Below, one piece after another: positions 43,125 to 51,393 of a stretch of 64,000 nt of DNA. Where the stretch lies: assembly GCF_000423665.1 (NCBI RefSeq), contig NZ_KE384071.1:310001-374000 (forward strand). Reading direction: 5' to 3'. The notes beneath the pieces are model-generated. The model saw nothing but the letters and a program-made list of their open reading frames with translations, had not been told where the DNA came from and ran no database searches. Positions within the stretch are counted from its first letter, which is position 1; every line of letters begins with the position of its first letter. The DNA is from Solirubrobacter soli DSM 22325 (GTDB lineage Bacteria > Actinomycetota > Thermoleophilia > Solirubrobacterales > Solirubrobacteraceae). The position numbers and the translations under genes were made by a program.

Positions 43125-43634
43125 CTGCTCGACGATCTGCGCGTTGCGCGCGCCGATCGCGCGCGGGTCGAGCCCGATCGTGGCGGCGATCTCGCGGTCC
43201 GGCGTTCCCGCCAGGCGCATCGCGAGGATCGCCCGGTCGGTGCCGTCGAGCCGCGCCGCGGCGTGCCGCTGCAGCCGCGGGGTGATCGGCGGGAGGGGGT
43301 TGTCGCCGCGGACCGCGGCGACCAGCTCCGCCGGGCTGCACGCCTTGTCGACGAGGGCGTGCGCGCCGGCGAACGCGGCCGGGACGACCATGCGGAAGCT
43401 CGCCTCGGCCGTGTGCAGCACCACGCGTGCCTGCGGGCATCGCGCGCGCACCGCCAGACAGAGACGCAGGTCGTCGAGCACGACGACGTCGGGGTCGGTC
43501 CGGTACAGCAGCGGCCACAGCGCGCGCCGATCGGCGGCGACACCCACCGGAACGATTCCCGCGTGCTCGTGCAGGATCGCGTTGACCCCGGCGCAGGTCG
43601 CGGGGTGATGGTCGAGGACGACGACGCGGATCAT
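43068..43634 (-). CDS. NarL-like response regulator with divergent receiver
   Basis: A 188-residue protein with receiver at 1-115 and a C-terminal helix-turn-helix (LDGTDRAILAMRLAGTPDREIAATIGLDPRAIGARNAQIVEQL). The phospho-site pocket shows D54 (VVLDD) and K97, but the N-terminal acidic pair is replaced by DHH and the HTH is only weakly LuxR-like. It is the last gene of a four-gene coupled operon (ATGA with the PAP2 gene). A cognate kinase is not adjacent. Confidence 0.75.
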   Translation of the reverse strand: MIRVVVLDHHPATCAGVNAILHEHAGIVPVGVAADRRALWPLLYRTDPDVVVLDDLRLCLAVRARCPQARVVLHTAEASFRMVVPAAFAGAHALVDKACSPAELVAAVRGDNPLPPITPRLQRHAAARLDGTDRAILAMRLAGTPDREIAATIGLDPRAIGARNAQIVEQLTGVRVAALDGAGELHAG

Positions 43635-44314
43635 GCGTACGCCACCTCCCGCGACCGCAGCACGCGCGGACGGGCGGCGACCGCGTAGCCGACGGCGGTG
43701 ATCGCCAGGCCGGCCGCGACGTCGAACACGTAGTGGTTGGCGGTCGCGACCGTCGAGAGCGCGACGATCGGCCCCCAGCTCAGCGCCAGCACCTTCAGCC
43801 AGCGCCGCTTGACGGCCGCGGCGACGGCGACGCCGAGCGCCATCGCGAACCCGCAGTGCAGCGACGGGACCGCCGCGATCGGGTTGTAGAACCAGGTCGA
43901 GTGGCCGGCCAATGCGACCGCCGACTGCTCTGAGACGGCGTCGGTCATCCCGATCCCGGCGAGCCGCGGCGGCGCGACCGGGAACAGCGCGTAGATCGGC
44001 AACGACAGCATCCAGGTGACGATCACGGTGTCGCGCAGCCGCGGGTAGATCCTCGGCGCCCACCGGTACATCGCGGCCAGCACGGCCGGCAGCACGACGA
44101 TCTGCGCCGCCAGGTAGATGTGGCTGAGCAGGGTCATCCAGATGCCGCCGAACGCGTCCTGCACGGAGCGCTCGACCCCGGCCCCGCCCTCGAGGTCGAG
44201 GACCCGGTTGGCGTTGGCGACGGCCAGGTTCATGTCGCCGTCGGTGAAGCCGCGGCCCGCGTTGTAGAGCAGGTAGGCGGCGCCGAACAGCAGCAGCTCA
44301 CGGCGCCACTTCAT
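43631..44314 (-). CDS. PAP2-superfamily integral membrane phosphatase (AUR1/Ipt-like)
   Basis: A 227-residue membrane protein with about six helices. Motifs are FPVAPPRL, AVPSLHCGFAMALG (catalytic-type His) and ATANHYVFDVAAGL (His/Asp of the PAP2 C-terminal motif). This pattern matches inositol-phosphorylceramide-synthase-like PAP2 members rather than soluble acid phosphatases. It probably acts on a lipid phosphate or transfers a phospho-head group. It is coupled by ATGA overlaps to NDH-2 upstream and to the response regulator downstream. Confidence 0.85.
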   Translation of the reverse strand: MKWRRELLLFGAAYLLYNAGRGFTDGDMNLAVANANRVLDLEGGAGVERSVQDAFGGIWMTLLSHIYLAAQIVVLPAVLAAMYRWAPRIYPRLRDTVIVTWMLSLPIYALFPVAPPRLAGIGMTDAVSEQSAVALAGHSTWFYNPIAAVPSLHCGFAMALGVAVAAAVKRRWLKVLALSWGPIVALSTVATANHYVFDVAAGLAITAVGYAVAARPRVLRSREVAYA

Positions 44315-45537
44315 GAGGTCAGCTCCACGACGTCGCGGCGGAACGCGGCGGCGACGGTCCAGTCGGCGAGCACGCGGGCGCGGCGGGCGACGAACGGGAG
44401 CGCCATCAGGTGGTAGCCGCGGGCGACGGTCCAGCCGGCGATCCCGCGCAGGCGCAGGCCGGCGACGGTCGCGATGCCGTGGCGGCGCCCGAGCGTCGCC
44501 ATCGAGCCGAGCGACTTGAACGCGTACGGCTTCACCCGCCCGCGCAGGTTGCGCGAGAGCCGGCGGGCCTGGCGCAGCGCGTGCTGGCACGTGGGCGGGT
44601 CGAGCTCGCCGGTCGCCTCGTTGGGGACCGCGGCGATGTCGCCGAGCGCGAGCACGTCGTCCAGCCCCTGCACGCGGAAGAGCTCGTCCACCGGGATCCG
44701 CCCGCGCGCGTCGAGCGGCAGCCCGAGCTGCGCGGCGATCGGGTTCGCGGCGACGCCGGCCGTCCAGACGACCGTGCCGGTCTCGATCCGGCGGCCGTCG
44801 GACAACACGGCGCCGCCGCGGTCGATGGACACGAGCGCGGTCGAGGAGAGGATCTCCACGCCGCGTCCGGACAGCGTCCGCGCGGCGAACCGCGCGAGGC
44901 TGTCGGGCACCTGCCCGAGGATGCGCGGCCCCGAGTCGACCAAGACCCAGCGGGGTTTCACCGCCGCCAGCCGGGGATGGCGGCGGAGCGCACCTTCGGT
45001 CAGTTCCTGGAGCTCGGCGACGGCTTCGACACCCGCGAAGCCGGCGCCGGCGAAGACGAACGTCAGCCGCCGCTCAGCGCTGGACGGGTCGGCGTCGGCC
45101 AGCTCGAGCTGGCGCAGCACGTGGTTGCGCAGGCGGATCGCGTCGCCGATGTCCTTCAGGCCGAGCGCGTGCTCGCGCAGGCCGGGGACGTTCGGCGTGC
45201 TGGTGATCGAGCCGAGCGCGACGACGAGCCGCTCGTAGCCGATGTCGAACTCTCCCGCCTCCGAGCTCACATGGACGACCTTGCGGTCGGGCTCGAGCGA
45301 GACCGCGCGGCCGAGCAGCAGGTCGGCGTGCGGGCACATCGTGCGCAGCGGCACGGTCACGTGGCGCGGCTCGATGCTGCCCGCTGCCGCCTCGGGGAGC
45401 AGCGGCGTGTAGAGCATGAAGTTGGCGGGGTTGACGATCGTCGCGCCCTGGCGGCCGAGCCCGCGGGCGACGTACGCGCCCGCGAAACCGCCGCCGAGGA
45501 TCAACGTGCCGCCAACTGAGGAGCGGTGGGGAGTCAT
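44311..45537 (-). CDS. Type II NADH dehydrogenase-like FAD oxidoreductase
   Basis: A 408-residue protein with two Rossmann motifs: GTLILGGGFAGAYVARGL for FAD near the N-terminus and FVFAGAGFAGVEAVAEL for NAD(P)H near 165. The FAD-binding GDIAAVPN motif lies near 300. It is a peripheral-membrane NDH-2/sulfide-quinone-reductase-like enzyme that would pass electrons from NADH to quinone. No quinone-specific cysteine pair is evident, which favours NDH-2 over SQR. It is coupled by ATGA overlaps on both sides. Confidence 0.88.
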   Translation of the reverse strand: MTPHRSSVGGTLILGGGFAGAYVARGLGRQGATIVNPANFMLYTPLLPEAAAGSIEPRHVTVPLRTMCPHADLLLGRAVSLEPDRKVVHVSSEAGEFDIGYERLVVALGSITSTPNVPGLREHALGLKDIGDAIRLRNHVLRQLELADADPSSAERRLTFVFAGAGFAGVEAVAELQELTEGALRRHPRLAAVKPRWVLVDSGPRILGQVPDSLARFAARTLSGRGVEILSSTALVSIDRGGAVLSDGRRIETGTVVWTAGVAANPIAAQLGLPLDARGRIPVDELFRVQGLDDVLALGDIAAVPNEATGELDPPTCQHALRQARRLSRNLRGRVKPYAFKSLGSMATLGRRHGIATVAGLRLRGIAGWTVARGYHLMALPFVARRARVLADWTVAAAFRRDVVELTS

Positions 45538-45776
45538 GGGATGTCGACCTCGTCGACGCGTGTCGCGGTGGCGCGCTCGGCGATGAAGAAGGGGAGCAGC
45601 GCGAGCGCCTCATCAGGACCCGCGGCCTCGACCGACCACCAGATCGCATGGCCGCCCGTGAGGCACGAGGCCAGCGCCGCCTGATGGCGGAGCGGGCTCG
45701 CGTGCCCCCGGAAGGACGCGAACGCCACGCCGCACTCGTGCGGCTCGTGGCGGTGGTGGAGGAGGAAGCGCGGCAT
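45534..45776 (-). CDS. Small conserved-type protein heading the NDH-2 operon
   Basis: An 80-residue protein beginning MPRFLLHHRHEPHECGVAFASF, with alternating strands typical of a ferredoxin-like/DUF3303- or DUF4242-type fold (HAIWWSVEAAGPDEALALLPFFIAERATATRVDEVDI). The His/Cys-rich N-terminus (HHRHEPHEC) could bind a metal. The function is unknown. Its stop overlaps the NDH-2 start (ATGA). An in-frame ATG at 45812 would add 12 residues that do not look conserved-type. Confidence 0.65.
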   Translation of the reverse strand: MPRFLLHHRHEPHECGVAFASFRGHASPLRHQAALASCLTGGHAIWWSVEAAGPDEALALLPFFIAERATATRVDEVDIP

Positions 45777-45822
45777 GGCACAGAGAGTCCCGTCCACACG
45801 CGTTTGATTCATCGGGGCGCCA

Positions 45823-45891
45823 CCCTGATCTCGGACCCTGAGGGGGCGCCTAAGGGTCACGAATGAGGGTCGCGCCCTGAAGTCAGGGCGC
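45823..45891. promoter_or_regulatory. Palindrome and direct repeats between the NDH-2 operon and the MMPL gene
   Basis: A perfect palindrome GCGCCCTGA-AG-TCAGGGCGC at 45872-45891, plus two more CCCTGA copies at 45823-45828 and 45836-45841. The three CCCTGA starts are 13 and 39 bases apart (39 being three times 13). They lie in the 173-base region shared by the divergent operon and the MMPL transporter, which suggests a common regulator. Confidence 0.55.
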
Positions 45892-45949
45892 CGCCGTCCC
45901 GGCAATCTCGCTGCCACTCCCCAACTCCCCCCGTTCCCAAGGAGAGGCA

Positions 45950-48088
45950 ATGGCAACGTATCTGTACAAGCTCGGACGATGGTCACATGACCGGCGCCGG
46001 CTCGTGGTCGGGCTCTGGCTGGTCGTGATGATCGCCGTCGCCGCCTGTGCGGCCGCGTTCTCCGGGCAGACGAACAACAAGTTCGAGGTGCCGGGAACGG
46101 AGTCCCAGCAGGCACAGGAGCTGCTCGAGGCCAAGTACCCGGCGGCGTCGGGCACCTACGCCCGCGTCGTCTTCGCCGCGCCCGAGGGCGAGACCCTCAA
46201 GGACGCCGACAACGCCAAGGCGATCGACGCGACGATGGCCGAGGCGAAGAAGGCCGACGAGGTCTCCGGCGTCACCGACGTCACGCTCTCCAAGGACGGC
46301 ACGATCGGCTACGCCGACGTCATCTACCCGGTGCCGTCGGGTGAGATCGGCGAGCAGGCGCGCCAGGATCTCGCGGACATCGCCGACACCGGCGAGGCCG
46401 CGGGCCTGCAGGTCGAGTTCTCCGGCGGGATCGCCGCCGAGGAGGGCCACCACGGGTCCGAGTCGCTCGGCATGATCGTCGCGTTCTTCGTGCTCGCGAT
46501 CACGCTCGGCTCGCTGCTGGCCGCGGGCATGCCGCTGCTCACCGCCGCGTTCGGCGTGATGGTCGGCATCACCGGTCTGACTGCTCTTTCAGGCGCCGTC
46601 GAGCTCTCCGAGACAGCCCCGATCCTGGCCACGATGCTCGGCCTCGCCGTCGGCATCGACTACGCGCTCTTCATCCTCGCGCGCCACAAGCAGAACCTCG
46701 GTGACGGCATGGACGTGCGCGAGTCGATCGCCCAGTCGGTCGGCACCGCCGGCAGCGCCGTCGTCTTCGCCGGCATGACCGTCGTGATCGCGCTCGTCGG
46801 CCTGGCCGTCATCAACATCCCGTTCCTCACCGTCATGGGCCTGGCCGCGGCCGGCACCGTGACCATCGCGGTGCTCGTCGCGATCACGCTGCTGCCCGCG
46901 ATCTTCGGGTTCTGCGGCGGCCGCCTCGCCCGCCGCAACCGCCTGTTCGCGCCGCGACGCGCCAAGCGGGGCACGCCGGTCAGCGCCCGCTGGGTCGGGT
47001 TCGTCACGCGTCATCCCGTCGCGGTCCTGCTCGTCGGCCTGGTCATGCTCGCCGGCGCCGCGATCCCCGCCGCCCACATGGAGCTCGGCCTGCCGGACGG
47101 TTCGTCGGAGCCGACGTCGTCGACCGAGCGCCAGTCCTACGACCTGCTCACCAAGGGCTTCGGCCCGGGCTTCAACGGCACGCTGACCGTCGTCGTCGAC
47201 GCGCCGTCGGTCAAGCGTGAAGAGCAGGAGGAGTTCGGCAAGAAGGTCTCCGCGACGCTGCAGGACTTCCCGGGCGTCGCCGCCGTCTCGCCCGCGATGC
47301 CGAACGAGGCGGGCGACCTCTGGATCGTCCAGGTGACCCCGACCACGGGTCCCGCGTCGGATGAGACGCGCGACCTCGTCAACGCCCTGCGCGACAAGGC
47401 CGACACGCTGCCGAAGGACGCCGGCATCACCGCGTACGTGACCGGCCAGACCGCCGTCAACATCGACACCGCGGACCGTCTGACCAAGGCGCTGCCGACC
47501 TACATCGTCGTCGTCGTCGGCCTCGCCCTGCTGCTGCTGATGGTCGTCTTCCGCTCGATCCTGGTGCCGCTCAAGGCCGCCGCCGGCTTCCTGCTGTCGA
47601 TCGGCGCCTCGCTCGGCATCGTCGTCTGGATCTTCCAGGACGGCAACCTCAACGGGTTCTTCAATGTGGCCGCCAACGGACCGGTCACCTCGTTCCTCCC
47701 GATCCTGCTGATCGGCATCCTGTTCGGCCTGGCGATGGACTACGAGGTCTTCCTGGTGTCGCGCATGCGCGAGCGCTTCGTGCACACCGGCGACGCGCGC
47801 GAGGCCGTGAAGACCGGCTACGTCCAGAGCGGCCGCGTCGTGATCGCGGCGGCGACGATCATGTGCGTCGTCTTCGGCGCCTACGTCCTCGCCGACGACC
47901 CGATCACCAAGTCGATCGGCCTCTCCCTGGCCGTGGGCGTCCTCGCCGACGCCTTCATCGTCCGCCTCACCCTCGTGCCCGCCGTGATGTCGCTGCTCGG
48001 CAAGCGCGCCTGGTGGATGCCCACGCGCATGTCCAACTTCATCCCGAACCTCGACATCGAGGGCGAGCAGCTCGCCCACGCCTCCTAA
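45950..48088 (+). CDS. MMPL/RND-family membrane transporter
   Basis: A 712-residue RND-superfamily protein of the MmpL type with 12 predicted helices arranged 1 + 5 and 1 + 5, and two extracytoplasmic loops after TM1 and TM7. The first helix region (KLGRWSHDRRRLVVGLWLVVMIAVAAC) and the TM4 segment GLAVGIDYALFIL, with its second-half counterpart GLAMDYEVFLVSRMRERF, are diagnostic, and the Asp-Tyr pairs are the proton-relay residues. It exports lipids or drugs using proton motive force. A strong ribosome site (AAGGAGAGG) precedes the ATG. Confidence 0.92.
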   Translation: MATYLYKLGRWSHDRRRLVVGLWLVVMIAVAACAAAFSGQTNNKFEVPGTESQQAQELLEAKYPAASGTYARVVFAAPEGETLKDADNAKAIDATMAEAKKADEVSGVTDVTLSKDGTIGYADVIYPVPSGEIGEQARQDLADIADTGEAAGLQVEFSGGIAAEEGHHGSESLGMIVAFFVLAITLGSLLAAGMPLLTAAFGVMVGITGLTALSGAVELSETAPILATMLGLAVGIDYALFILARHKQNLGDGMDVRESIAQSVGTAGSAVVFAGMTVVIALVGLAVINIPFLTVMGLAAAGTVTIAVLVAITLLPAIFGFCGGRLARRNRLFAPRRAKRGTPVSARWVGFVTRHPVAVLLVGLVMLAGAAIPAAHMELGLPDGSSEPTSSTERQSYDLLTKGFGPGFNGTLTVVVDAPSVKREEQEEFGKKVSATLQDFPGVAAVSPAMPNEAGDLWIVQVTPTTGPASDETRDLVNALRDKADTLPKDAGITAYVTGQTAVNIDTADRLTKALPTYIVVVVGLALLLLMVVFRSILVPLKAAAGFLLSIGASLGIVVWIFQDGNLNGFFNVAANGPVTSFLPILLIGILFGLAMDYEVFLVSRMRERFVHTGDAREAVKTGYVQSGRVVIAAATIMCVVFGAYVLADDPITKSIGLSLAVGVLADAFIVRLTLVPAVMSLLGKRAWWMPTRMSNFIPNLDIEGEQLAHAS

Positions 48089-48097
48089 AGGCCACCT

Positions 48098-48115
48098 AAA
48101 GGGTCAGACCCCTTA
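48098..48115. repeat. REP-like palindrome (GGGTC-A-GACCC type)
   Basis: A short inverted repeat GGGTC at 48101-48105 and GACCC at 48107-48111 flanked by AAA and CTTA, ten bases after the MMPL stop. The form resembles dispersed GGGGTCAGACCCC intergenic palindromes; another, degraded copy is at 55178-55196. Confidence 0.5.
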
Positions 48116-48136
48116 GCTTGCCTTTATCTTAAAGAT

Positions 48137-48167
48137 CGGGCCGCGTGTCGATTTCGACCGCGGCCCG
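48137..48167. terminator. Long GC-rich hairpin between MMPL and DGPF genes
   Basis: CGGGCCGCG pairs with CGCGGCCCG, and inside it GTCGA pairs with TCGAC across a two-base loop, with a single unpaired T. It would terminate transcription from the MMPL gene. It also contains TGTCGA (48146-48151), a possible -35 element of the following DGPF-sigma operon, so it may serve two roles. Confidence 0.6.
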
Positions 48168-48211
48168 TTCGTCGTCCCGGTAGAACCAACGTTCAACCAC
48201 AGGGAGACGCA

Positions 48212-48613
48212 ATGCCGCGCTTCATGATGTTCATCTACCCCAACATCTCGGACGAGGTGTACGCCGCCGGGCCGACGGCCGAGGACGTCGCGTCGATGAA
48301 CCGGTACAACGAGGAGCTGACCAAGGCCGGGGCGCTGCTCGCGCTCGACGGACTGCGGCCGGAGGCCTCGCGGGTCTCGACCTCCGGCGTCACCGACGGT
48401 CCGTTCAGCGAGGCGAAGGAGCTCGTGGGCGGCTACTGGATCATCCAGGCCAAGGACCGCGAGGAGGCGATCGAATGGGCCAAGCGGTGTCCGCAGGAGC
48501 CCGGCTCGTTCGTGGAGGTGCGGCAGATCTTCGAGCTGTCGGACTTCTCCGAGGACCTCCAGGACGCCGCGAAGCTCTCATCGCCGCCGCCGAACCAGCC
48601 GATCGAGCGGTGA
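48212..48613 (+). CDS. DGPF/YCII-type protein partner of ECF42 sigma factor
   Basis: A 133-residue protein with the DGPF motif (TDGPFSEAKELVGGYWIIQAKDREEAIEWAKRCP) that gives the family its name. DGPF proteins are a dimeric alpha+beta barrel group genetically tied to ECF42-type sigma factors in actinobacteria. A good ribosome site (AGGGAGAC) precedes the ATG, and the stop overlaps the sigma gene GTG by four bases, so the pair is translated together. Its biochemical role is unknown. Confidence 0.9.
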   Translation: MPRFMMFIYPNISDEVYAAGPTAEDVASMNRYNEELTKAGALLALDGLRPEASRVSTSGVTDGPFSEAKELVGGYWIIQAKDREEAIEWAKRCPQEPGSFVEVRQIFELSDFSEDLQDAAKLSSPPPNQPIER

Positions 48614-49815
48614 GCGCCACCCAGCGGGCGATCGAGGCGGTCTGGCGGATCGAGTCGCCGCGGCTGATCGCCGCGCTCGCGCGGATGATGCGCGACGTCG
48701 GCGTCGCCGAGGACCTCGCGCAGGACGCGCTCGTCGTCGCGCTGGAGACGTGGCCGCGGTCAGGCGTCCCGGAGAACCCGGGCGCCTGGCTGATGACCGC
48801 GGCCAAGCACCGGGCGATCGACCTCATGCGGCGGTCTCGCACCCGCGACGAGAAGCACGCCGAGATCGGGATGGTGATGGCGCTGAGCACGGTCGAGGAG
48901 GCCGGCTCCGACGACCTGCTCTCGCTGATCTTCACCTGCTGTCACCCGGTCCTCTCGATGGAGGCCCGGGTGGCGCTGACGCTGCGGATGCTCGGCGGGC
49001 TCTCGACACCCGAGATCGCGCGCGCGTTCCTCGTCAGCGAGGCCACGGTCGCGCAGCGGATCGTGCGGGCGAAGAAGGCGCTCGCGGGCCTCCCGTACGC
49101 GCCGCCCGACCCCGACGAGCTGGCCGAGCGGATGGCGGGCGTGCTCGAGGTCCTCTATTTGATCTTCAACGAGGGCTACGCGGCGACCGCGGGCGACGAC
49201 TGGGTCCGCCCGGAGCTGTGCCAGGACGCGCTGCGCCTCGGCCGCGTGCTCTCCACGCTGGCGCCGCGCGAGGGCGAGGTCTGGGGCCTGCTCGCGCTGA
49301 TGGAGATCCAGGCCTCGCGGATCAGGGCGAGGGTCGCCCGCGACGGCACGCCGATCCTCCTCGCCGACCAGGACCGCTCGCGCTGGGACCGGCTGCTGAT
49401 CGGGCGCGGGCTCGCCGCGCTGCACCGCGCCGAGGGTCTCGGGCTCGGCGTCTACGGCCTCCAGGCCGCGATCGCCGCCTGCCACGCCCGCGCCGCCCGC
49501 GCCGAGGAGACCGACTGGATCCGCATCGCGGCGCTGTACGAGACGCTCGCGCAGATCGCCCCCTCGCCGGTCGTCGAGCTCAACCGCTCGGTCGCGCTCG
49601 GCATGGCCTTCGGCCCGCAGGTCGGGCTCCGTCACCTCGACGCGCACGTCGCCGAGCTCACCGGCTACCACCTGTTGCCGAGCGTGCGCGGGGACTTCCT
49701 GCAGCGGCTCGGCCGTCGCGACGAGGCGCGCGAGGAGTTCGAGCGCGCGGCCGCGCTGACGGGCAACGCCGCCGAGCGCGAGCTCCTACTCTCCCGGGCC
49801 GAGGCGCTCGCGTGA
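48610..49815 (+). CDS. ECF42-type sigma factor with C-terminal TPR-like extension
   Basis: A 401-residue ECF sigma factor. Region 2 is LARMMRDVGVAEDLAQDALVVALETWP...KHRAIDLMRRSRTRDEK at about 20-80. Region 4 is SLIFTCCHPVLSMEARVALTLRMLGGLSTPEIARAFLVSEATVAQRIVRAKKAL at about 97-160. The remaining 220 residues form a helical TPR-like domain (VLYLIFNEGYAATAGDDWVRPELCQDALRLGR) that ECF42 members need for activity and that replaces an anti-sigma factor. The DGPF partner upstream supports the assignment. The 3' end overlaps the convergent DUF1707 gene by 30 bases. Confidence 0.92.
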   Translation: MSATQRAIEAVWRIESPRLIAALARMMRDVGVAEDLAQDALVVALETWPRSGVPENPGAWLMTAAKHRAIDLMRRSRTRDEKHAEIGMVMALSTVEEAGSDDLLSLIFTCCHPVLSMEARVALTLRMLGGLSTPEIARAFLVSEATVAQRIVRAKKALAGLPYAPPDPDELAERMAGVLEVLYLIFNEGYAATAGDDWVRPELCQDALRLGRVLSTLAPREGEVWGLLALMEIQASRIRARVARDGTPILLADQDRSRWDRLLIGRGLAALHRAEGLGLGVYGLQAAIAACHARAARAEETDWIRIAALYETLAQIAPSPVVELNRSVALGMAFGPQVGLRHLDAHVAELTGYHLLPSVRGDFLQRLGRRDEAREEFERAAALTGNAAERELLLSRAEALA

Positions 49816-50325
49816 GGTCTTCACCCGCAGCGTCCCGCCCATCCCGGAGGTGATGATCCGCAGCCGCGGGGCGTCGCCGACCGGGCCGGTGTCCGGCAGG
49901 TCGATGTCGCGGCTGGAGAACGCGCCGCCGCCGTCGACGGACACGTGCACGCCGCGCGGGACGACGATCGTGACCGTCCCGAAGACATTGCGGACGTGCA
50001 TGACGGTCTCGGCGCCGTGCAGGGTGGCGAGCCCGAGGTCGAGCACGACCGTGCCGCAGACCGAGACGACCTTCGACTCCGGGGAGAGCTCCCACCGCCC
50101 ACCGCGGGTCAGCCGCGAGAACCACGCCCCATGTTTGACCGGCAGGTCGGCGACGCCGGCCGACGGGAGATCGGCGACGATCTCGGCCAGCTCGGTGTCG
50201 GTGCGTGCGAGCTCGGCGCGCTCGACGCGGTCGGCGAACTCGTCGAGCGTGAGGCGGCCTTCGACGGTCGCGTCGCGCAAGCTGACGATGGCCTTCGAGC
50301 GATCGGCGTCTCCGGCGAGGGTCAT
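49786..50325 (-). CDS. DUF1707 / LiaF-like domain protein
   Basis: A 179-residue soluble protein. Residues 5-60 form a DUF1707 (SHOCT-like) helical motif (RSKAIVSLRDATVEGRLTLDEFADRVERAELARTDTELAEIVADL). The second half is a beta-helical cell-wall-stress (LiaF/DUF2154-like) domain (ETVMHVRNVFGTVTIVVPRGVHVSVDGGGAFSSRDI). Proteins of this layout are common in actinobacteria and probably bind other envelope-stress proteins; the function is not known. It is divergent from the hydrolase gene with 17 bases between start codons. Confidence 0.87.
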   Translation of the reverse strand: MTLAGDADRSKAIVSLRDATVEGRLTLDEFADRVERAELARTDTELAEIVADLPSAGVADLPVKHGAWFSRLTRGGRWELSPESKVVSVCGTVVLDLGLATLHGAETVMHVRNVFGTVTIVVPRGVHVSVDGGGAFSSRDIDLPDTGPVGDAPRLRIITSGMGGTLRVKTSRERLGPGE

Positions 50326-50342
50326 ACGGGAAAGTATGCGCC

Positions 50343-51119
50343 GTGGGGTACGCCGAGCTCGGGACCGTCCGCCTGCACTACGTCGAACAGGGAGAAGGGC
50401 CACTGGTCGTGCTTCTGCACGGCTTCCCGGAGTTCTGGTACGGCTGGCGGGCGCAGATCGGGCCGCTGGCCGAGGCCGGGTTCCGCGTCGTCGCACCGGA
50501 CCTGCGCGGCTTCAACCTCTCCTCGAAGCCGCAGGGCCGGGGCAACTACACCCTTGACGCGCTCGCGGTCGACGTCGCCGAGCTGATCGAGGAGCGCGGC
50601 GCGTCCAGCGCGTGCATCGCCGGCCATGACTGGGGCGGCGCGGTCGCCTGGCACACCGCGATGCACCACCCCGAGGTCGTCGAGAAGCTCGCGATCCTCA
50701 ACGCGCCGCACCCGCGGCGCTTCAAGGAGGCCGTCTTCCGGCCGCGGCAGGCGCGACGCTCGTGGTACATGGCGCTCTTCCAGCTGCCGTGGCTGCCCGA
50801 GTTCCTCGGGCCGAAGGTGTTCCCGCAGCGCGACGACCCGCGCTACCAGGAGGCGTGGGCGCAGCCGGGCGCGATGACCGCGTCGCTGAACTACTACCGG
50901 GCGATGACGCCGAAGACGTGGATCACCCGGGTGGACGCGCCGACGCGGGTGATCTGGGGCCGCAACGACCGGTACCTGATCCCCGAGCTCGCCGAGCCGC
51001 CGCGCGACGAGGTCCCGAACCTGGAGCGGGTCGTTGTGTTGGACACGTCACACTGGGTCCAACACGAGGCCCCGGAGGAGGTCACGCGGTTGCTCGCGGA
51101 GTTCTTCGCGCTACCCTGA
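50343..51119 (+). CDS. Alpha/beta hydrolase, epoxide-hydrolase-like
   Basis: A 258-residue alpha/beta hydrolase. The oxyanion motif HGFPEFWYGWR (HG-x-P), the nucleophile elbow AGHDWGGAVAW (Asp nucleophile in G-H-D-W-G-G), the cap region with paired Tyr (LNYYRAM), the acid Asp/Asn in RNDRYLIPELAEPP and the catalytic His in DTSHWVQHEAPEEV are all present. The HDWGG nucleophile is typical of soluble epoxide hydrolases and haloalkane dehalogenases; the HG-x-P and ring tyrosines favour epoxide hydrolase. The GTG start sits at the conserved N-terminal strand. Confidence 0.9.
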   Translation: MGYAELGTVRLHYVEQGEGPLVVLLHGFPEFWYGWRAQIGPLAEAGFRVVAPDLRGFNLSSKPQGRGNYTLDALAVDVAELIEERGASSACIAGHDWGGAVAWHTAMHHPEVVEKLAILNAPHPRRFKEAVFRPRQARRSWYMALFQLPWLPEFLGPKVFPQRDDPRYQEAWAQPGAMTASLNYYRAMTPKTWITRVDAPTRVIWGRNDRYLIPELAEPPRDEVPNLERVVVLDTSHWVQHEAPEEVTRLLAEFFALP

Positions 51120-51393
51120 GTGATGTCAGATAGCGAGGGCAACCGGAGGGCTGAGACCTTCAGCTTCACCGAACGTCCCCCTGCCACACACGCCTGATCT
51201 TCTGATGGCCGAGGCCCGCCTAGATGCGGGTCTCCGCGTTTAAGGGCCCGCTGACGAATACCGGTACGCCCGCTGCGGCACATCCGCAGCGTCTCGCGCC
51301 ACCCGCGCTGCTCACGGCCGAGAGGGCCGCATCGCGAGCGCGGCCGGCCCGAGCCACTGGCGGCTGCACCACATCGGTCGGACCGACCATTCG
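51120..51393. other. Intergenic region between two convergent genes
   Basis: 274 bases with no convincing ORF. The only clear structure is a nine-bp hairpin at 51211-51234 (GAGGCCCGC with GCGGGTCTC, one G-U pair) followed by CGCGTTT, which could terminate the hydrolase transcript. A smaller stem (GCTGA/TCAGC, five-base loop) lies at about 51151-51165. I recognise no riboswitch or structured RNA. Confidence 0.6.

Noticed and set aside
51120..51240. TPP-type riboswitch suggested by GGGCTGAGA and CCTGATC
   Set aside because: The conserved junction and GCG-AGGGA elements are missing, and the region lies downstream of two convergent genes rather than in a 5' leader.
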